From positions 1 to 46,245 of the forward strand of contig CATXTO010000015.1 of assembly GCA_958402445.1 (NCBI GenBank): a DNA stretch of 46,245 nucleotides. The letters run 5' to 3'. This document shows positions 21,456 to 29,237 of the stretch, in pieces. The DNA is from an uncultured Eubacteriales bacterium (lineage in GTDB: Bacteria; Bacillota; Clostridia; Oscillospirales; Oscillospiraceae). Numbering within the stretch: position 1 is the first letter of the stretch; every line of letters begins with the position of its first letter. Below the pieces are notes generated by a model. The model ran no database searches. It was not told the origin of the DNA and saw nothing but the letters and a program-made list of their open reading frames with translations. The position numbers were made by a program, and so were the translations under genes.

Positions 21456-22835
21456 ATGAACAGCCAATTGCTGCGCGGCATCCCCAAGGTGGACGAGCTA
21501 TTAAAGGATCGCGCCCTGCTCAGCCGCTGTGAAAACGCCCCGGCGCAAATCGTGACCAACGCAATCCGCCAGACCCTGTCTGCATTGCGCCAGGGGGTGT
21601 TGGAGAACGCGGTGACGGCGTTACCGGACCGGGAGATTCTATACGACCAGATTGCCGCGCTGGTTTCTCAATCCCGCCTCCCCTCCCTGCGGCGTGTGAT
21701 CAATGGTACGGGCATTGTGCTGCATACGAATTTGGGCCGGGCCTGCCTGTCTGACTCTGCTGCGCAGGCGGCGGCAAGCGCGGCCAGACAATACTCCACA
21801 CTGGAATACGACGTTACATCTGGCCAGCGCGGGCTGCGTTACACCCACGTGGAGCGTCTTCTATGCCAGCTAAGCGGCGCCGAGAGCGCCATGGTGGTCA
21901 ACAACAACGCAGCGGCGGTCCTACTGATTCTATCCGCGCTGGCAGCAGGCGGCGAAGTCATCACTTCCCGGGGGGAGCTGGTGGAGATCGGCGGGTCCTT
22001 TCGGATCCCGGAAATCATGGAAAGCTGCGGCGCGCTGTTGCGGGAGGTGGGCACCACAAATAAAACCCATTTGAGTGACTACGCCCATGCCATTGGCGAG
22101 AACACCCGGGCATTGATGAAGGTTCACACCAGCAACTATCGGATTGTGGGCTTCACCGAATCCGTCCCTCTAGACGCATTGGTGGCCCTGGGGCACGAAA
22201 AGGGGCTGCCGGTAATTGAGGATTTGGGCAGCGGCTGCCTGGTGGAACTGGCGCAATATGGTATCTGTGGCGAGCCAACGGTGCAGGATTCCGTTCGCGC
22301 CGGGGTGGATGTCCTCTCCTTTTCTGGTGATAAACTGCTGGGCGGCCCCCAGGCTGGTATCATTGTGGGGCGCAAGGCAATCCTAGACCAGCTGAAACGA
22401 CACCCCTTGACTCGGGCCCTGCGCGTGGATAAAATGACGCTCGCGGCGTTGGAAGCCACCCTGCGCAGCTATGCCGACGGTACTGCGGCGCAGGAAATCC
22501 CCACTCTGGCCATGTTGGGTATGGATATCGAAGCCCTTCGAATCCGGGCCGCGGCTTTGTGTACTCGGTTGATTGCGGGAGGTGTCCGCGCCGAGGTCGT
22601 ACCGGAACAGGGGCAGGTGGGGGGCGGCTCCGTTCCCACGCAGCAGCTTTCTACCTTTTCAGTCGCCGTACAGCCTGCCTCCGGCAGCGTAGATGCGCTG
22701 GAAGAGGCCATGCGGCTGCGGGAGCCTCCCATCATCGGCCGAATTGCACATGATCGCTATCTATTGGACGTTAGAACCCTGCAGGAGGAGGACTTTCCCT
22801 CCATTGCGCAGGCGTTGATGGAGACGGCACTATGA
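21456..22835 (+). CDS. selA: L-seryl-tRNA(Sec) selenium transferase
   Basis: PLP enzyme that converts Ser-tRNA(Sec) to Sec-tRNA(Sec) with selenophosphate; active as a large ring oligomer. The 459 residues include the N-terminal tRNA-binding region, RRVINGTGIVLHTNLGRACLS (80-100), the VVNNNAAAVLL strand and the PLP lysine Lys293 in LSFSGDKLLGGPQAGI. Length and motif order fit bacterial SelA, not the archaeal SepSecS. GGAGG lies 9 nt before the ATG. Its TGA overlaps the selB ATG (ATGA). Confidence 0.98.
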   Translation: MNSQLLRGIPKVDELLKDRALLSRCENAPAQIVTNAIRQTLSALRQGVLENAVTALPDREILYDQIAALVSQSRLPSLRRVINGTGIVLHTNLGRACLSDSAAQAAASAARQYSTLEYDVTSGQRGLRYTHVERLLCQLSGAESAMVVNNNAAAVLLILSALAAGGEVITSRGELVEIGGSFRIPEIMESCGALLREVGTTNKTHLSDYAHAIGENTRALMKVHTSNYRIVGFTESVPLDALVALGHEKGLPVIEDLGSGCLVELAQYGICGEPTVQDSVRAGVDVLSFSGDKLLGGPQAGIIVGRKAILDQLKRHPLTRALRVDKMTLAALEATLRSYADGTAAQEIPTLAMLGMDIEALRIRAAALCTRLIAGGVRAEVVPEQGQVGGGSVPTQQLSTFSVAVQPASGSVDALEEAMRLREPPIIGRIAHDRYLLDVRTLQEEDFPSIAQALMETAL

Positions 22836-24742
22836 AGCATGTCATCATTGGCACCGCCGGACACGTAGACCACGGCAAAACCATGCTCATCAAGGCCCTG
22901 ACGGGCATTGACACGGACCGGCTGCAGGAGGAAAAAAAACGGGGCATCACCATTGATTTGGGGTTCGCTCACTTAGACTGGTCGGACGGCACCCAGGCCG
23001 GCATCGTGGATGTGCCGGGGCATGAAAAGTTTATTAAAAATATGCTGGCCGGGGCCGGGGGAATCGACCTAGCCATGCTGGTCGTGGCTGCGGATGACGG
23101 ATTTATGCCGCAAACAGTGGAGCATCTGGACATCCTGACACTTCTGGGGATCCAGGACGGTCTGGTGGTCCTCACCAAGTGCGATATGGTGGATCTGGAA
23201 TGGCTGGAAATGATGCAAGAGGAGGTCGCCCAGAAGGTCAAAGGCTCCTTTCTAGAGGGTAAGCCTATTCTGTCGGTCTCAGCCTTCACTGGTCAGGGAA
23301 TCCCCCAGCTGCGGGAGAAGCTCTACACTTTGGTACGCCAGACGGAAGAAAAAAGCATGCGGGTCCCCTTCCGTCTGCCCATTGATCGAGTCTTTTCCGT
23401 GGATGGCTTCGGCACTGTGGTCACCGGAACTTTAATTGAGGGCTCTATGTCTGAGGGGGATGCCGCGGAACTGGTCCCCTCCGGCATTCAGACTCGGATT
23501 CGCAACCTACAAGTCCATGGGCAGGATGTAGAAACGGCTTTCGCAGGGCAGCGGGTGGCGGTAAATCTGGCGGGCCTCAAAAAAGCAGACATTCAGCGGG
23601 GAGATGCGGTGGCGTGGCCAGGCACGGTCCGGGTTTCTCGTATGCTGGACGTCAAGCTGCGTAATCTGCCGGATTCCCGGCGTGTGATCCAAAACGACGC
23701 GCAGGTTCATCTTTATCACGGCGCCTCTGTACTGCTGGCCAAGGTGGTGCTACTGGACCGGGATGCGCTGAATCCCGGTGAGAGCTGCTACGCACAACTG
23801 CGGCTGACAGAGCCCATTGCCAGCAAAAATGGGGACCGGTTTGTCATCCGGTTTTACTCCCCCCTGGAAACCATTGGCGGCGGCGTTATCCTGGACGACG
23901 ATCCGGTGCGGCATCGGCGCAATACGCCATCCGTTCTGGCGTCTCTCCGGATCAAGGAGAGCGGCTCCAACAGTGACCGCGTCGTGCAGATTGCGGCGGA
24001 GTTTGGCACCGGCCTCCCATCGGCCGCGCAGCTGGGCGCCAAGCTGGGCCTGGAGGCGGACGCCCTGACTCGAGACCTGCAGGAACTGCGCAATCGCGGT
24101 CTTATTGTGGAGCCCCTGCCTGGCCGCTATGCAGCCGCTTCCATCCTAGACCGTATTTGGGACGCCTGCCGAGGGCTCCTGGAGAGCTATCACAGACAAA
24201 ACCCGCTTCATGCAGGTATGAAGGCTGCGGAGCTGCGTCAAAAGCTGTTTCAAGCTATGGAGCAGTCCGCTGCAGACGCCCTGCTGCGGGAGCTCTGCGT
24301 AGAGGGGCGCATCAAACGCGTTGCCGAGCGGTACGCCCTGGCCGATTTTGAGGTGCACTTCACCAAGCGGCAAACCGCCATTCGGGACCGGCTCCTGCGC
24401 CTTTACCGCCAGGCTGGCGTAGAGCCGCCAACAGTGGACGAGGCGTTGTCCTCGTTTTCTACCAATGAAAAAGCGGACGCAAAGCAGGTGCTGGACAGTG
24501 TACTCACTGGTGGTGAGCTTATTCTTTTGGCGCCGCAAATCTGCTGGCACCGGGAAACCTACGACAGGGTTAGCGGAATAGCCAAAGCGCACTTTGCCGC
24601 CCACGAAACCCTGACGCTTGCGGAAATGCGGGATTTGCTGCATACCTCCCGAAAGTATGCGCTTGCGATTTTGGAGTATTATGACCGAAACCGCATCACA
24701 AAAAAAGAGGGAGACTTTCGCAGGCTCTATCAGGGATTTTAA
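22832..24742 (+). CDS. selB: Selenocysteine-specific elongation factor SelB
   Basis: A GTPase that carries Sec-tRNA(Sec) to UGA codons marked by a SECIS hairpin; 636 residues. G-domain motifs: G1 GHVDHGKT (10-17), G2 in RGITIDLGFAH, G3 DVPGHEKFIKNMLAG and G4 TKCD. EF-Tu-like domains II and III follow (VDGFGTVVTGTLIEGSM), then the C-terminal winged helices (about residues 375-636, ending in ALAILEYYDRNRITKKEGDFRRL) that bind SECIS RNA. It is translationally coupled to selA and lies 70 nt upstream of tRNA-Sec, so all three Sec-insertion components are together. Confidence 0.98.
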   Translation: MKHVIIGTAGHVDHGKTMLIKALTGIDTDRLQEEKKRGITIDLGFAHLDWSDGTQAGIVDVPGHEKFIKNMLAGAGGIDLAMLVVAADDGFMPQTVEHLDILTLLGIQDGLVVLTKCDMVDLEWLEMMQEEVAQKVKGSFLEGKPILSVSAFTGQGIPQLREKLYTLVRQTEEKSMRVPFRLPIDRVFSVDGFGTVVTGTLIEGSMSEGDAAELVPSGIQTRIRNLQVHGQDVETAFAGQRVAVNLAGLKKADIQRGDAVAWPGTVRVSRMLDVKLRNLPDSRRVIQNDAQVHLYHGASVLLAKVVLLDRDALNPGESCYAQLRLTEPIASKNGDRFVIRFYSPLETIGGGVILDDDPVRHRRNTPSVLASLRIKESGSNSDRVVQIAAEFGTGLPSAAQLGAKLGLEADALTRDLQELRNRGLIVEPLPGRYAAASILDRIWDACRGLLESYHRQNPLHAGMKAAELRQKLFQAMEQSAADALLRELCVEGRIKRVAERYALADFEVHFTKRQTAIRDRLLRLYRQAGVEPPTVDEALSSFSTNEKADAKQVLDSVLTGGELILLAPQICWHRETYDRVSGIAKAHFAAHETLTLAEMRDLLHTSRKYALAILEYYDRNRITKKEGDFRRLYQGF

Positions 24743-24772
24743 GTACGCGCTGCCGAAAACAGGGCATAGGAC

Positions 24773-24801
24773 TTGTTTTTTTGCCGCCAGCGTGCTATAA
24801 T
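24773..24801 (+). promoter_or_regulatory. Sigma-A promoter of tRNA-Sec
   Basis: TTGTTT (24773-24778), 17 nt, TATAAT (24796-24801), ending 11 nt before the tRNA gene. It lets selC be expressed apart from selAB. Confidence 0.8.
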
Positions 24802-24812
24802 GTGCCCAGCAT

Positions 24813-24909
24813 GGGAGTAGATGGGTGCTGGTGTGCCCCCCGGTCTTCAAAACCGGTGAGGGTAGTGAAGAGCTGCCTGGGTGGGTTCGATTCCCACATA
24901 TTCCCGCCA
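24813..24909 (+). tRNA. selC: tRNA-Sec (anticodon TCA)
   Basis: A 97-nt tRNA with the special selenocysteine architecture. Anticodon TCA sits in loop CTTCAAA between CCGGT and ACCGG. The D stem is 6 bp (GGGTGC with GTGCCC, 4-nt loop), the variable arm is long (GGGTAG with CTGCCT), and the T arm is GTGGG-TTCGATT-CCCAC. The acceptor has seven clear pairs, GGGAGTA with TATTCCC, and an eighth position where G would face A. Discriminator G and CCA are encoded. The gene lies directly after selB and is followed by a terminator. Confidence 0.98.
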
Positions 24910-24912
24910 TCC

Positions 24913-24953
24913 GGACGTGCTGCAACTTAGACTTTTGCAGCGCGTCCATTTTT
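24913..24953 (+). terminator. Terminator of tRNA-Sec
   Basis: GGACG-GCTGCAA pairs with TTGCAGC-CGTCC around one mismatch (24913-24947), followed by ATTTTT. The next 145 nt (to 25098) show only a weak hairpin and no gene. Confidence 0.88.
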
Positions 24954-25098
24954 ACTTACGAACTCGACTGCGAGCAGCCCGCACTGAGGGATCCGTCGGC
25001 GACTGTAGACTGAAAAAGAGCCATGTCATCCTATTTCTATATGCACTTCGATTTATTTAGATATGAAGTGTGAGCCGGTGGCCTCTAGAATATAAAGC

Positions 25099-25140
25099 AA
25101 AAAGCCCAGGGAGCTAAAAATATGCTTCCCTGGGCTTTTT
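25099..25140 (-). terminator. Bidirectional terminator after spoVAC
   Basis: AAAAAGCCCAGGGA (25099-25112) and its exact complement (25127-25140) form a 14-bp stem with T-runs on both strands. It ends spoVAC on the minus strand and blocks read-through from the selenium locus. Confidence 0.9.
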
Positions 25141-25154
25141 AATTGAACGTAAAT

Positions 25155-25592
25155 TCAAAACAGAGAAATAATCCATTCGATTAGGCCTACTGCAACGGAT
25201 GCAGTAAAGCCAAACACGAGAACAGGCCCGGCAATGGAAAAAAGCTTCACACAGGTGCCGGTCACGATACCCTCGCTGCGGAACTCCACAGCGGGCGCCG
25301 CAATGGAATTAGCAAACCCGGTGATAGGAACCAGGGTACCGGCGCCTCCTAGCTTGGCGATGTTATCATACAAGCTGAGTCCGGTTAAAAGAATGGCCAG
25401 TACCACTAAGGTCATGGAAGTCGCGGTCCCCGCATCCGTCTTTCCCAAGCCGGCAGCAGCAAAACCATTTTGAATCAACTGCCCCAAAACGCAAATCAGG
25501 CCGCCAATCCAAAACGCATTTAGGCAATCTTTCAGCAGCGGTGATTTTGGACCCATGGACTTTACATAGCTTTGGTACTCTTTTGAATTCAT
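25155..25592 (-). CDS. spoVAC: Stage V sporulation protein AC
   Basis: A small membrane protein (145 residues, 4 hydrophobic segments) of the SpoVA channel that moves dipicolinic acid into the forespore and out at germination. Family blocks: SPLLKDCLNAFWIGGLICVLGQ, LTGLSLYDNIAKLGGAGTLVPITGFANSI and AVEFRSEGIVTGTCVKLFSIAGP. An ATG at 25592 matches homologous starts, but the AAGGGGG site is better spaced for a TTG at 25598. The longer frame to 25715 crosses two terminator-like hairpins and is rejected. spoVAD and spoVAE, its usual operon partners, are absent: it stands alone between rplQ and tRNA-Sec. It shows the host can sporulate or recently could. Confidence 0.93.
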   Translation of the reverse strand: MNSKEYQSYVKSMGPKSPLLKDCLNAFWIGGLICVLGQLIQNGFAAAGLGKTDAGTATSMTLVVLAILLTGLSLYDNIAKLGGAGTLVPITGFANSIAAPAVEFRSEGIVTGTCVKLFSIAGPVLVFGFTASVAVGLIEWIISLF

Positions 25593-25600
25593 TTGCAAAG

Positions 25601-25637
25601 AAAAAACCCCCTTTGCCGTAGTTTCTCCAAAAGGAAG
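25601..25637 (-). terminator. Terminator-like hairpin just before spoVAC
   Basis: Minus strand: CCTTTTG (25634-25628) pairs with CAAAGGGGG (25615-25607), then TTTTTT. The last T is 9 nt before the spoVAC ATG, so it may be a second rplQ terminator or a spoVAC attenuator. Confidence 0.55.
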
Positions 25638-25685
25638 TTTTTTACGCATAGCAAAACCGGTCGTACACCACAGTCTGTCTCTCAT

Positions 25686-25722
25686 AAAAAGGAAACCCCC
25701 TTCGGCAAATACCAAAAGGGGT
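25686..25722 (-). terminator. Terminator of the ribosomal superoperon after rplQ
   Basis: Minus strand: ACCCCTT (25722-25716) pairs with AAGGGGGT (25702-25695), followed by TTTCCTTTTT, starting 17 nt after the rplQ stop. Confidence 0.75.
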
Positions 25723-25738
25723 AATTCCTGGAGTAGTT

Positions 25739-26080
25739 TCAGACCAACTCGATCACGGCCATCTCCGCCGCGTCACCGCGACGGGGCCCCAGACGGGTTA
25801 CTCTAGTGTAGCCGCCGTTGCGCTCCGCATATTTCGGCGCAACTTCCTTGAACAGCTTATTGACCACGTCTTCCTTCGTGATGTAAGACATGGCCCGCCG
25901 GTATGCGGCCAAATTTCCCTTTTTTCCCAGGGTAATCATTTTCTCGGCCACGGGCTGGACTTCCTTCGCCCGATAAAACGTCGTCTCAATCTTGCCATTT
26001 TCCAACAACGCAGTGGTCATCTGCCGCAGCATCGCCCTTCTCTGGTCGCTGGTTCTGCCAAGTTTTCGAGTACCGAACAT
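25739..26080 (-). CDS. rplQ: 50S ribosomal protein L17
   Basis: 113 residues, at the tunnel-exit side of the large subunit. The start FGTRKLGRTSDQRRAMLRQM is diagnostic, and the end (NGGYTRVTRLGPRRGDAAEMAVIELV) is complete. It is the last gene of the superoperon, 30 nt after rpoA, with AAGGAGG before its ATG. Confidence 0.98.
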   Translation of the reverse strand: MFGTRKLGRTSDQRRAMLRQMTTALLENGKIETTFYRAKEVQPVAEKMITLGKKGNLAAYRRAMSYITKEDVVNKLFKEVAPKYAERNGGYTRVTRLGPRRGDAAEMAVIELV

Positions 26081-26110
26081 GAACGTTTCCTCCTTACATT
26101 CAGGTAAAAG

Positions 26111-27070
26111 CTAATTGTTGTTGCCCGAGTCATCGCTGGCCAGGGACAACCCCATCATTTCCAGCTTTTTCTGGACCTCGTCCAGAGACTTCTTGCCCAT
26201 ATTGCGAACCTTCATCATATCCTCACCGGTCTTGCTAATAAGGTCCTCCACGGTATTGATATTGGCTCGCTTCAGGCAATTAAAGCTGCGGACTGACAAA
26301 TCCAACTCGTCAATGGTCATCTGCAGCACCTTGTTGGTACTGGACTCCGGTTTCTCCACAACGGTGGATGAGCTGGCAACAGTTTCCGACAAATTAGTAA
26401 AGAGGCTCAAGTGATCGGACAGAATCTTGGCTCCCAGGGAGACCGCGTCTCGAGCGGAGATTGTCGAATCGGTCCAGACCTCCAGGGTCAGCTTGTCATA
26501 GTCGGTCATATTGCCCACACGGGTGTTTTCTACGGTATAATTCACCTTGTAAACAGGCGTGTAGATAGAGTCAATGGGGATGACACCGATTACGGTCTGA
26601 GGCGTCTTGTTCCGGTCAGCCGAGACGTAGCCGCGTCCATGGCTCATGGTGATTTCCATATTGAACGTAGCGTCCGGACCCAGGGTGCAAATGTGCAATT
26701 CCGGATTTAAAATCTCAACTTCGCCGTCAGCCTTGATATCTCCTGCCGTCACCTCGCATGGGCCAATCGCATCAAGGTAAACGGTCTTCAGGCCTTGGCT
26801 ATACAGCTTTGCAATAATACGCTTCACGTTCAAAACGATTTCCGTCACATCTTCTTTTACGCCGGGAATCGTGGAAAATTCATGTTGGACGCCGGCGATC
26901 TTCACGGAGGTCGCAGCCGTGCCAGGCAGCGAGGACAAAAGGATCCTTCGCAGGGAGTTACCCAACGTCGTGCCGTAGCCTCTCTCTAGTGGCTCCACCA
27001 CATATTTCCCATAGGAAATGTCGTCGGGCGAATCCATGCACACAATGCGCGGCTTTTCAATTTCTACCAT
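26111..27070 (-). CDS. rpoA: RNA polymerase subunit alpha
   Basis: 319 residues. The N-terminal assembly domain (about 1-230) shows ERGYGTTLGNSLRRILLSSLPG, the dimer and beta/beta'-contact region. A flexible linker rich in Ser/Thr/Val joins the C-terminal domain (about 250-310: LDLSVRSFNCLKRANINTVEDLI and GKKSLDEVQKKLEMMGL) that binds UP elements and activators. It lies 78 nt after rpsD, the longest gap in this part of the operon; GGAGGG precedes the ATG. Confidence 0.99.
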   Translation of the reverse strand: MVEIEKPRIVCMDSPDDISYGKYVVEPLERGYGTTLGNSLRRILLSSLPGTAATSVKIAGVQHEFSTIPGVKEDVTEIVLNVKRIIAKLYSQGLKTVYLDAIGPCEVTAGDIKADGEVEILNPELHICTLGPDATFNMEITMSHGRGYVSADRNKTPQTVIGVIPIDSIYTPVYKVNYTVENTRVGNMTDYDKLTLEVWTDSTISARDAVSLGAKILSDHLSLFTNLSETVASSSTVVEKPESSTNKVLQMTIDELDLSVRSFNCLKRANINTVEDLISKTGEDMMKVRNMGKKSLDEVQKKLEMMGLSLASDDSGNNN

Positions 27071-27148
27071 GAATAAAATACCCTCCTTTTCACGTGCGGG
27101 GCAGATGCCCCGTTTCGTTTCAGCTTACCAATAAACGAGGGCAAAACA

Positions 27149-27745
27149 TTACTTGGAGTACAACTCGACAATCAGATGCTCCGCAATCTCAAAGTCTATG
27201 TCTTCCTTGGTAGGAATTGCAGCCACCTTACCCTGCAAGGTGTTTTTATCGCGGTCCAGCCACTTTGGAGCGGCAACAAAGGCGTCGTCCTCTTTCATTT
27301 TCTTAAAACGAGGCTTGGAGCAGCTGTTCTCCGCCACTGCAACCACATCGCCCACCCGGACCAAATAGGAGGGAATGTTAACCCGCTTTCCATTCACGGT
27401 GAAATGGCCATGATTGACCAGCTGCCTCGCCTCCCGGCGGGTAGCGGCATAACCCAGCCGATATACCACGTTATCCAGTCTCCGCTCCAGCATGCTCAGC
27501 AGCACCTCTCCGGTATTGCCTTCCGCACGGGAAGCCTTCTCATAATAGGAATGGAATTGTTTTTCCTGCATGCCGTAGACAAACTTGACCTTCTGCTTTT
27601 CCGTCAACTGCATGGCATATTCGGATTTTTTTGCTCTTCTCTGGCCGCCGGGGTTTTTATTGGAAGACTTGGAGTAGCCCATTGCGGCAGGAGAAACGCC
27701 CAAGGTTCTGCAACGCTTCAAAATCGGCTGCATGTTTTTCGCCAT
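27149..27745 (-). CDS. rpsD: 30S ribosomal protein S4 (zinc-free form)
   Basis: A primary 16S rRNA binder, 198 residues. The S4 domain block LERRLDNVVYRLGYAATRREARQLVNHGHF is clear. The N-terminus (QPILKRCRTLGVSPAAMGYSKSS) lacks the CxxC zinc knuckle of the C+ form, so this is a C- paralogue, a type often induced or favoured under low zinc. S14, L36 and L24 in the same operon do keep their zinc cysteines. Whether a second, zinc-binding S4 exists elsewhere cannot be seen here. Confidence 0.98.
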   Translation of the reverse strand: MAKNMQPILKRCRTLGVSPAAMGYSKSSNKNPGGQRRAKKSEYAMQLTEKQKVKFVYGMQEKQFHSYYEKASRAEGNTGEVLLSMLERRLDNVVYRLGYAATRREARQLVNHGHFTVNGKRVNIPSYLVRVGDVVAVAENSCSKPRFKKMKEDDAFVAAPKWLDRDKNTLQGKVAAIPTKEDIDFEIAEHLIVELYSK

Positions 27746-27770
27746 AATTAAAAATTCCTCCTATTGCAAA

Positions 27771-28169
27771 TTAGACGCGGCGTCTCTTGGGGGGACGGCA
27801 GCCATTGTGTGGGATGGGTGTGACATCTTTGATCATCACCACTTCCAATCCTGCGGACTGCAGGGCACGAATGGCAGCTTCCCGGCCTTGACCCGGACCC
27901 TTGACAAAAACCTCGACAGTCTTGAGTCCGTGCTCCATCGCGGCCTTGGCGGCAGTCTCAGCGGCCATTTGTGCAGCAAAAGGAGTGGATTTTTTAGAAC
28001 CGCGGAAGCCCAAGCCGCCGGAGGAGGCCCAGGATAGGGCGTTTCCATTCAGGTCTGTGATGGTCACCATCGTATTATTAAACGAGGAGCGGATATGCGC
28101 AGCACCCTTTTCCACGTTTTTCCGCTCTCTGCGGCGCTTAATTCCTTTTTTCGCGTTTGTTTTTGCCAT
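27771..28169 (-). CDS. rpsK: 30S ribosomal protein S11
   Basis: 132 residues, part of the mRNA-exit platform. It contains HIRSSFNNTMVTITDLNGN, SSGGLGFRGSKKSTPFAAQ and the Arg/Lys-rich end DVTPIPHNGCRPPKRRRV, all standard. It lies 15 nt after rpsM and 25 nt before rpsD. Confidence 0.99.
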   Translation of the reverse strand: MAKTNAKKGIKRRRERKNVEKGAAHIRSSFNNTMVTITDLNGNALSWASSGGLGFRGSKKSTPFAAQMAAETAAKAAMEHGLKTVEVFVKGPGQGREAAIRALQSAGLEVVMIKDVTPIPHNGCRPPKRRRV

Positions 28170-28184
28170 TGCATATCCCTCCTT

Positions 28185-28553
28185 TTACTTCTTCTTGTTG
28201 GCAATGGTCTTCTTAGGACCCTTGCGTGTCCGGGCATTGGTTTTGGTACGCTGGCCGTGCACAGGCAGGCCGCGACGATGCCGAACGCCGCGGTAGCAGC
28301 CGATTTCCGTCAGCCGCTTGATATTCATGGCGACCTCTCTGCGCAAGTCGCCTTCAATGGTATAGTGATGGTCAATCACTTCACGCAGAGCAGCCTCTTG
28401 GGCTTCGGTCAAATCCTTGACACGGGTGTCGGGGTTGATGCCAGTCTGCGCCAAAATCTCATTGGCGCTTCTTCTGCCGATGCCGTAAATATAAGTCAGG
28501 CCGATTTCAATTCTCTTTTCGCGGGGCAGGTCAATACCAGCAATACGTGCCAT
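28185..28553 (-). CDS. rpsM: 30S ribosomal protein S13
   Basis: 122 residues, at the head of the 30S subunit contacting P-site tRNA and the central bridge. The N-terminus ARIAGIDLPREKRIEIGLTYIYG and C-terminus RGLPVHGQRTKTNARTRKGP are complete. The ATG at 28553 is 11 nt after GGAGGT; an in-frame TTG at 28562 is too close to that site and is rejected. Confidence 0.99.
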   Translation of the reverse strand: MARIAGIDLPREKRIEIGLTYIYGIGRRSANEILAQTGINPDTRVKDLTEAQEAALREVIDHHYTIEGDLRREVAMNIKRLTEIGCYRGVRHRRGLPVHGQRTKTNARTRKGPKKTIANKKK

Positions 28554-28572
28554 ATTCTTCAAGCACCTCCTA

Positions 28573-28686
28573 TTAGCCTTGTCTCTGCTTGTGTTTCGGG
28601 TTTTCGCAGATCACCATGACGCGACCTTTGCGCTTGATGATTTTGCACTTCTCGCACATGGGTTTAACGGACGGTCTTACCTTCAT
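28573..28686 (-). CDS. rpmJ: 50S ribosomal protein L36
   Basis: A 37-residue protein, the smallest of the large subunit. Zinc ligands are present as CEKC, then Cys27 in VICENPKHK and the following His, so this is the C+ form. It sits 19 nt before rpsM and 38 nt after infA, the standard place. Confidence 0.97.
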   Translation of the reverse strand: MKVRPSVKPMCEKCKIIKRKGRVMVICENPKHKQRQG

Positions 28687-28724
28687 ACTGTTGAACCTCC
28701 ATATGAGTCAATGTCTCTTCAAAA

Positions 28725-28943
28725 TTACTTGCTTCTCCAAGTGATCCGGCCTTGGGTCAGATCATAGGGAGACATCTGAACAGTTACCTTGTCACCGGGC
28801 AAGATTTTAATAAAGTTCATTCTAAGCTTGCCGGAAATGTGAGCCAGAATGGTGTGACCGTTGCCAATGTCAACGGTAAACATTGCATTCGGCAGCGCAT
28901 CGACAACGATGCCCTCAATTTCGATTACGTCGTCTTTTGCCAA
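28725..28943 (-). CDS. infA: Translation initiation factor IF-1
   Basis: A 72-residue OB-fold protein that occupies the A site during initiation. The sequence AKDDVIEIEGIVVDALPNAMF and KLRMNFIKILPGDKVTVQMSPYD is typical. The start codon is TTG (28943), 8 nt after GGAGGG; no in-frame ATG is available upstream, and the next residue Ala matches homologues. The KOW protein gene ends 2 nt upstream. Confidence 0.98.
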   Translation of the reverse strand: MAKDDVIEIEGIVVDALPNAMFTVDIGNGHTILAHISGKLRMNFIKILPGDKVTVQMSPYDLTQGRITWRSK

Positions 28944-28945
28944 GT

Positions 28946-29236
28946 TTATAGCCCTCCTTGGTCTTGACTGTTGATTTCCTGGCTAAAAGCAGCCAGATCC
29001 CTTCGTAATTCGCTGTTGAGCACTTTCTCGCCGGAACGGAGTTTTCTGGCGACTCTGGATTCAGCCCGAGGGATTTTTCGGACATGTTTCAGCTTTTTGC
29101 GCTTAGGGTGCTCCAGCTTTCTCTCCTTCCCGTTGGCCAGGAAAACGTACGCGCCGTCTGTTTCAATCACATAAAACAGCTTTCCCTGGTCTCTGCCGGC
29201 TGTGGAGAGAATAATGTCCGATTTTGAAATTTCCAT
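28946..29236 (-). CDS. KOW-domain RNA-binding protein (L14e-like)
   Basis: A 96-residue basic protein found between map and infA in many Clostridia. Residues 5-45 form a KOW-type SH3 barrel (SDIILSTAGRDQGKLFYVIETDGAYVFLANGKERKL) like eukaryotic L14e, followed by a Lys/Arg-rich tail (HPKRKKLKHVRKIPRAESRVARKLRSG) suited to rRNA binding. A role in ribosome assembly or as an accessory ribosomal protein is likely but unproven. The ATG at 29236 has GGGAG inside the end of map, 1 nt from the map stop. Extending to 29401 would overlap map and is rejected. Confidence 0.9.
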   Translation of the reverse strand: MEISKSDIILSTAGRDQGKLFYVIETDGAYVFLANGKERKLEHPKRKKLKHVRKIPRAESRVARKLRSGEKVLNSELRRDLAAFSQEINSQDQGGL

Positions 29237-29237
29237 A

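Noticed and set aside
24146..24949. Minus-strand ORF of 267 residues opposite selB and tRNA-Sec
   Set aside because: It overlaps a certain CDS and a tRNA, has no RBS, and its composition is that of an antisense shadow.
25593..25715. 41-residue N-terminal extension of SpoVAC
   Set aside because: The added sequence crosses two terminator-like hairpins and does not match SpoVAC N-termini.
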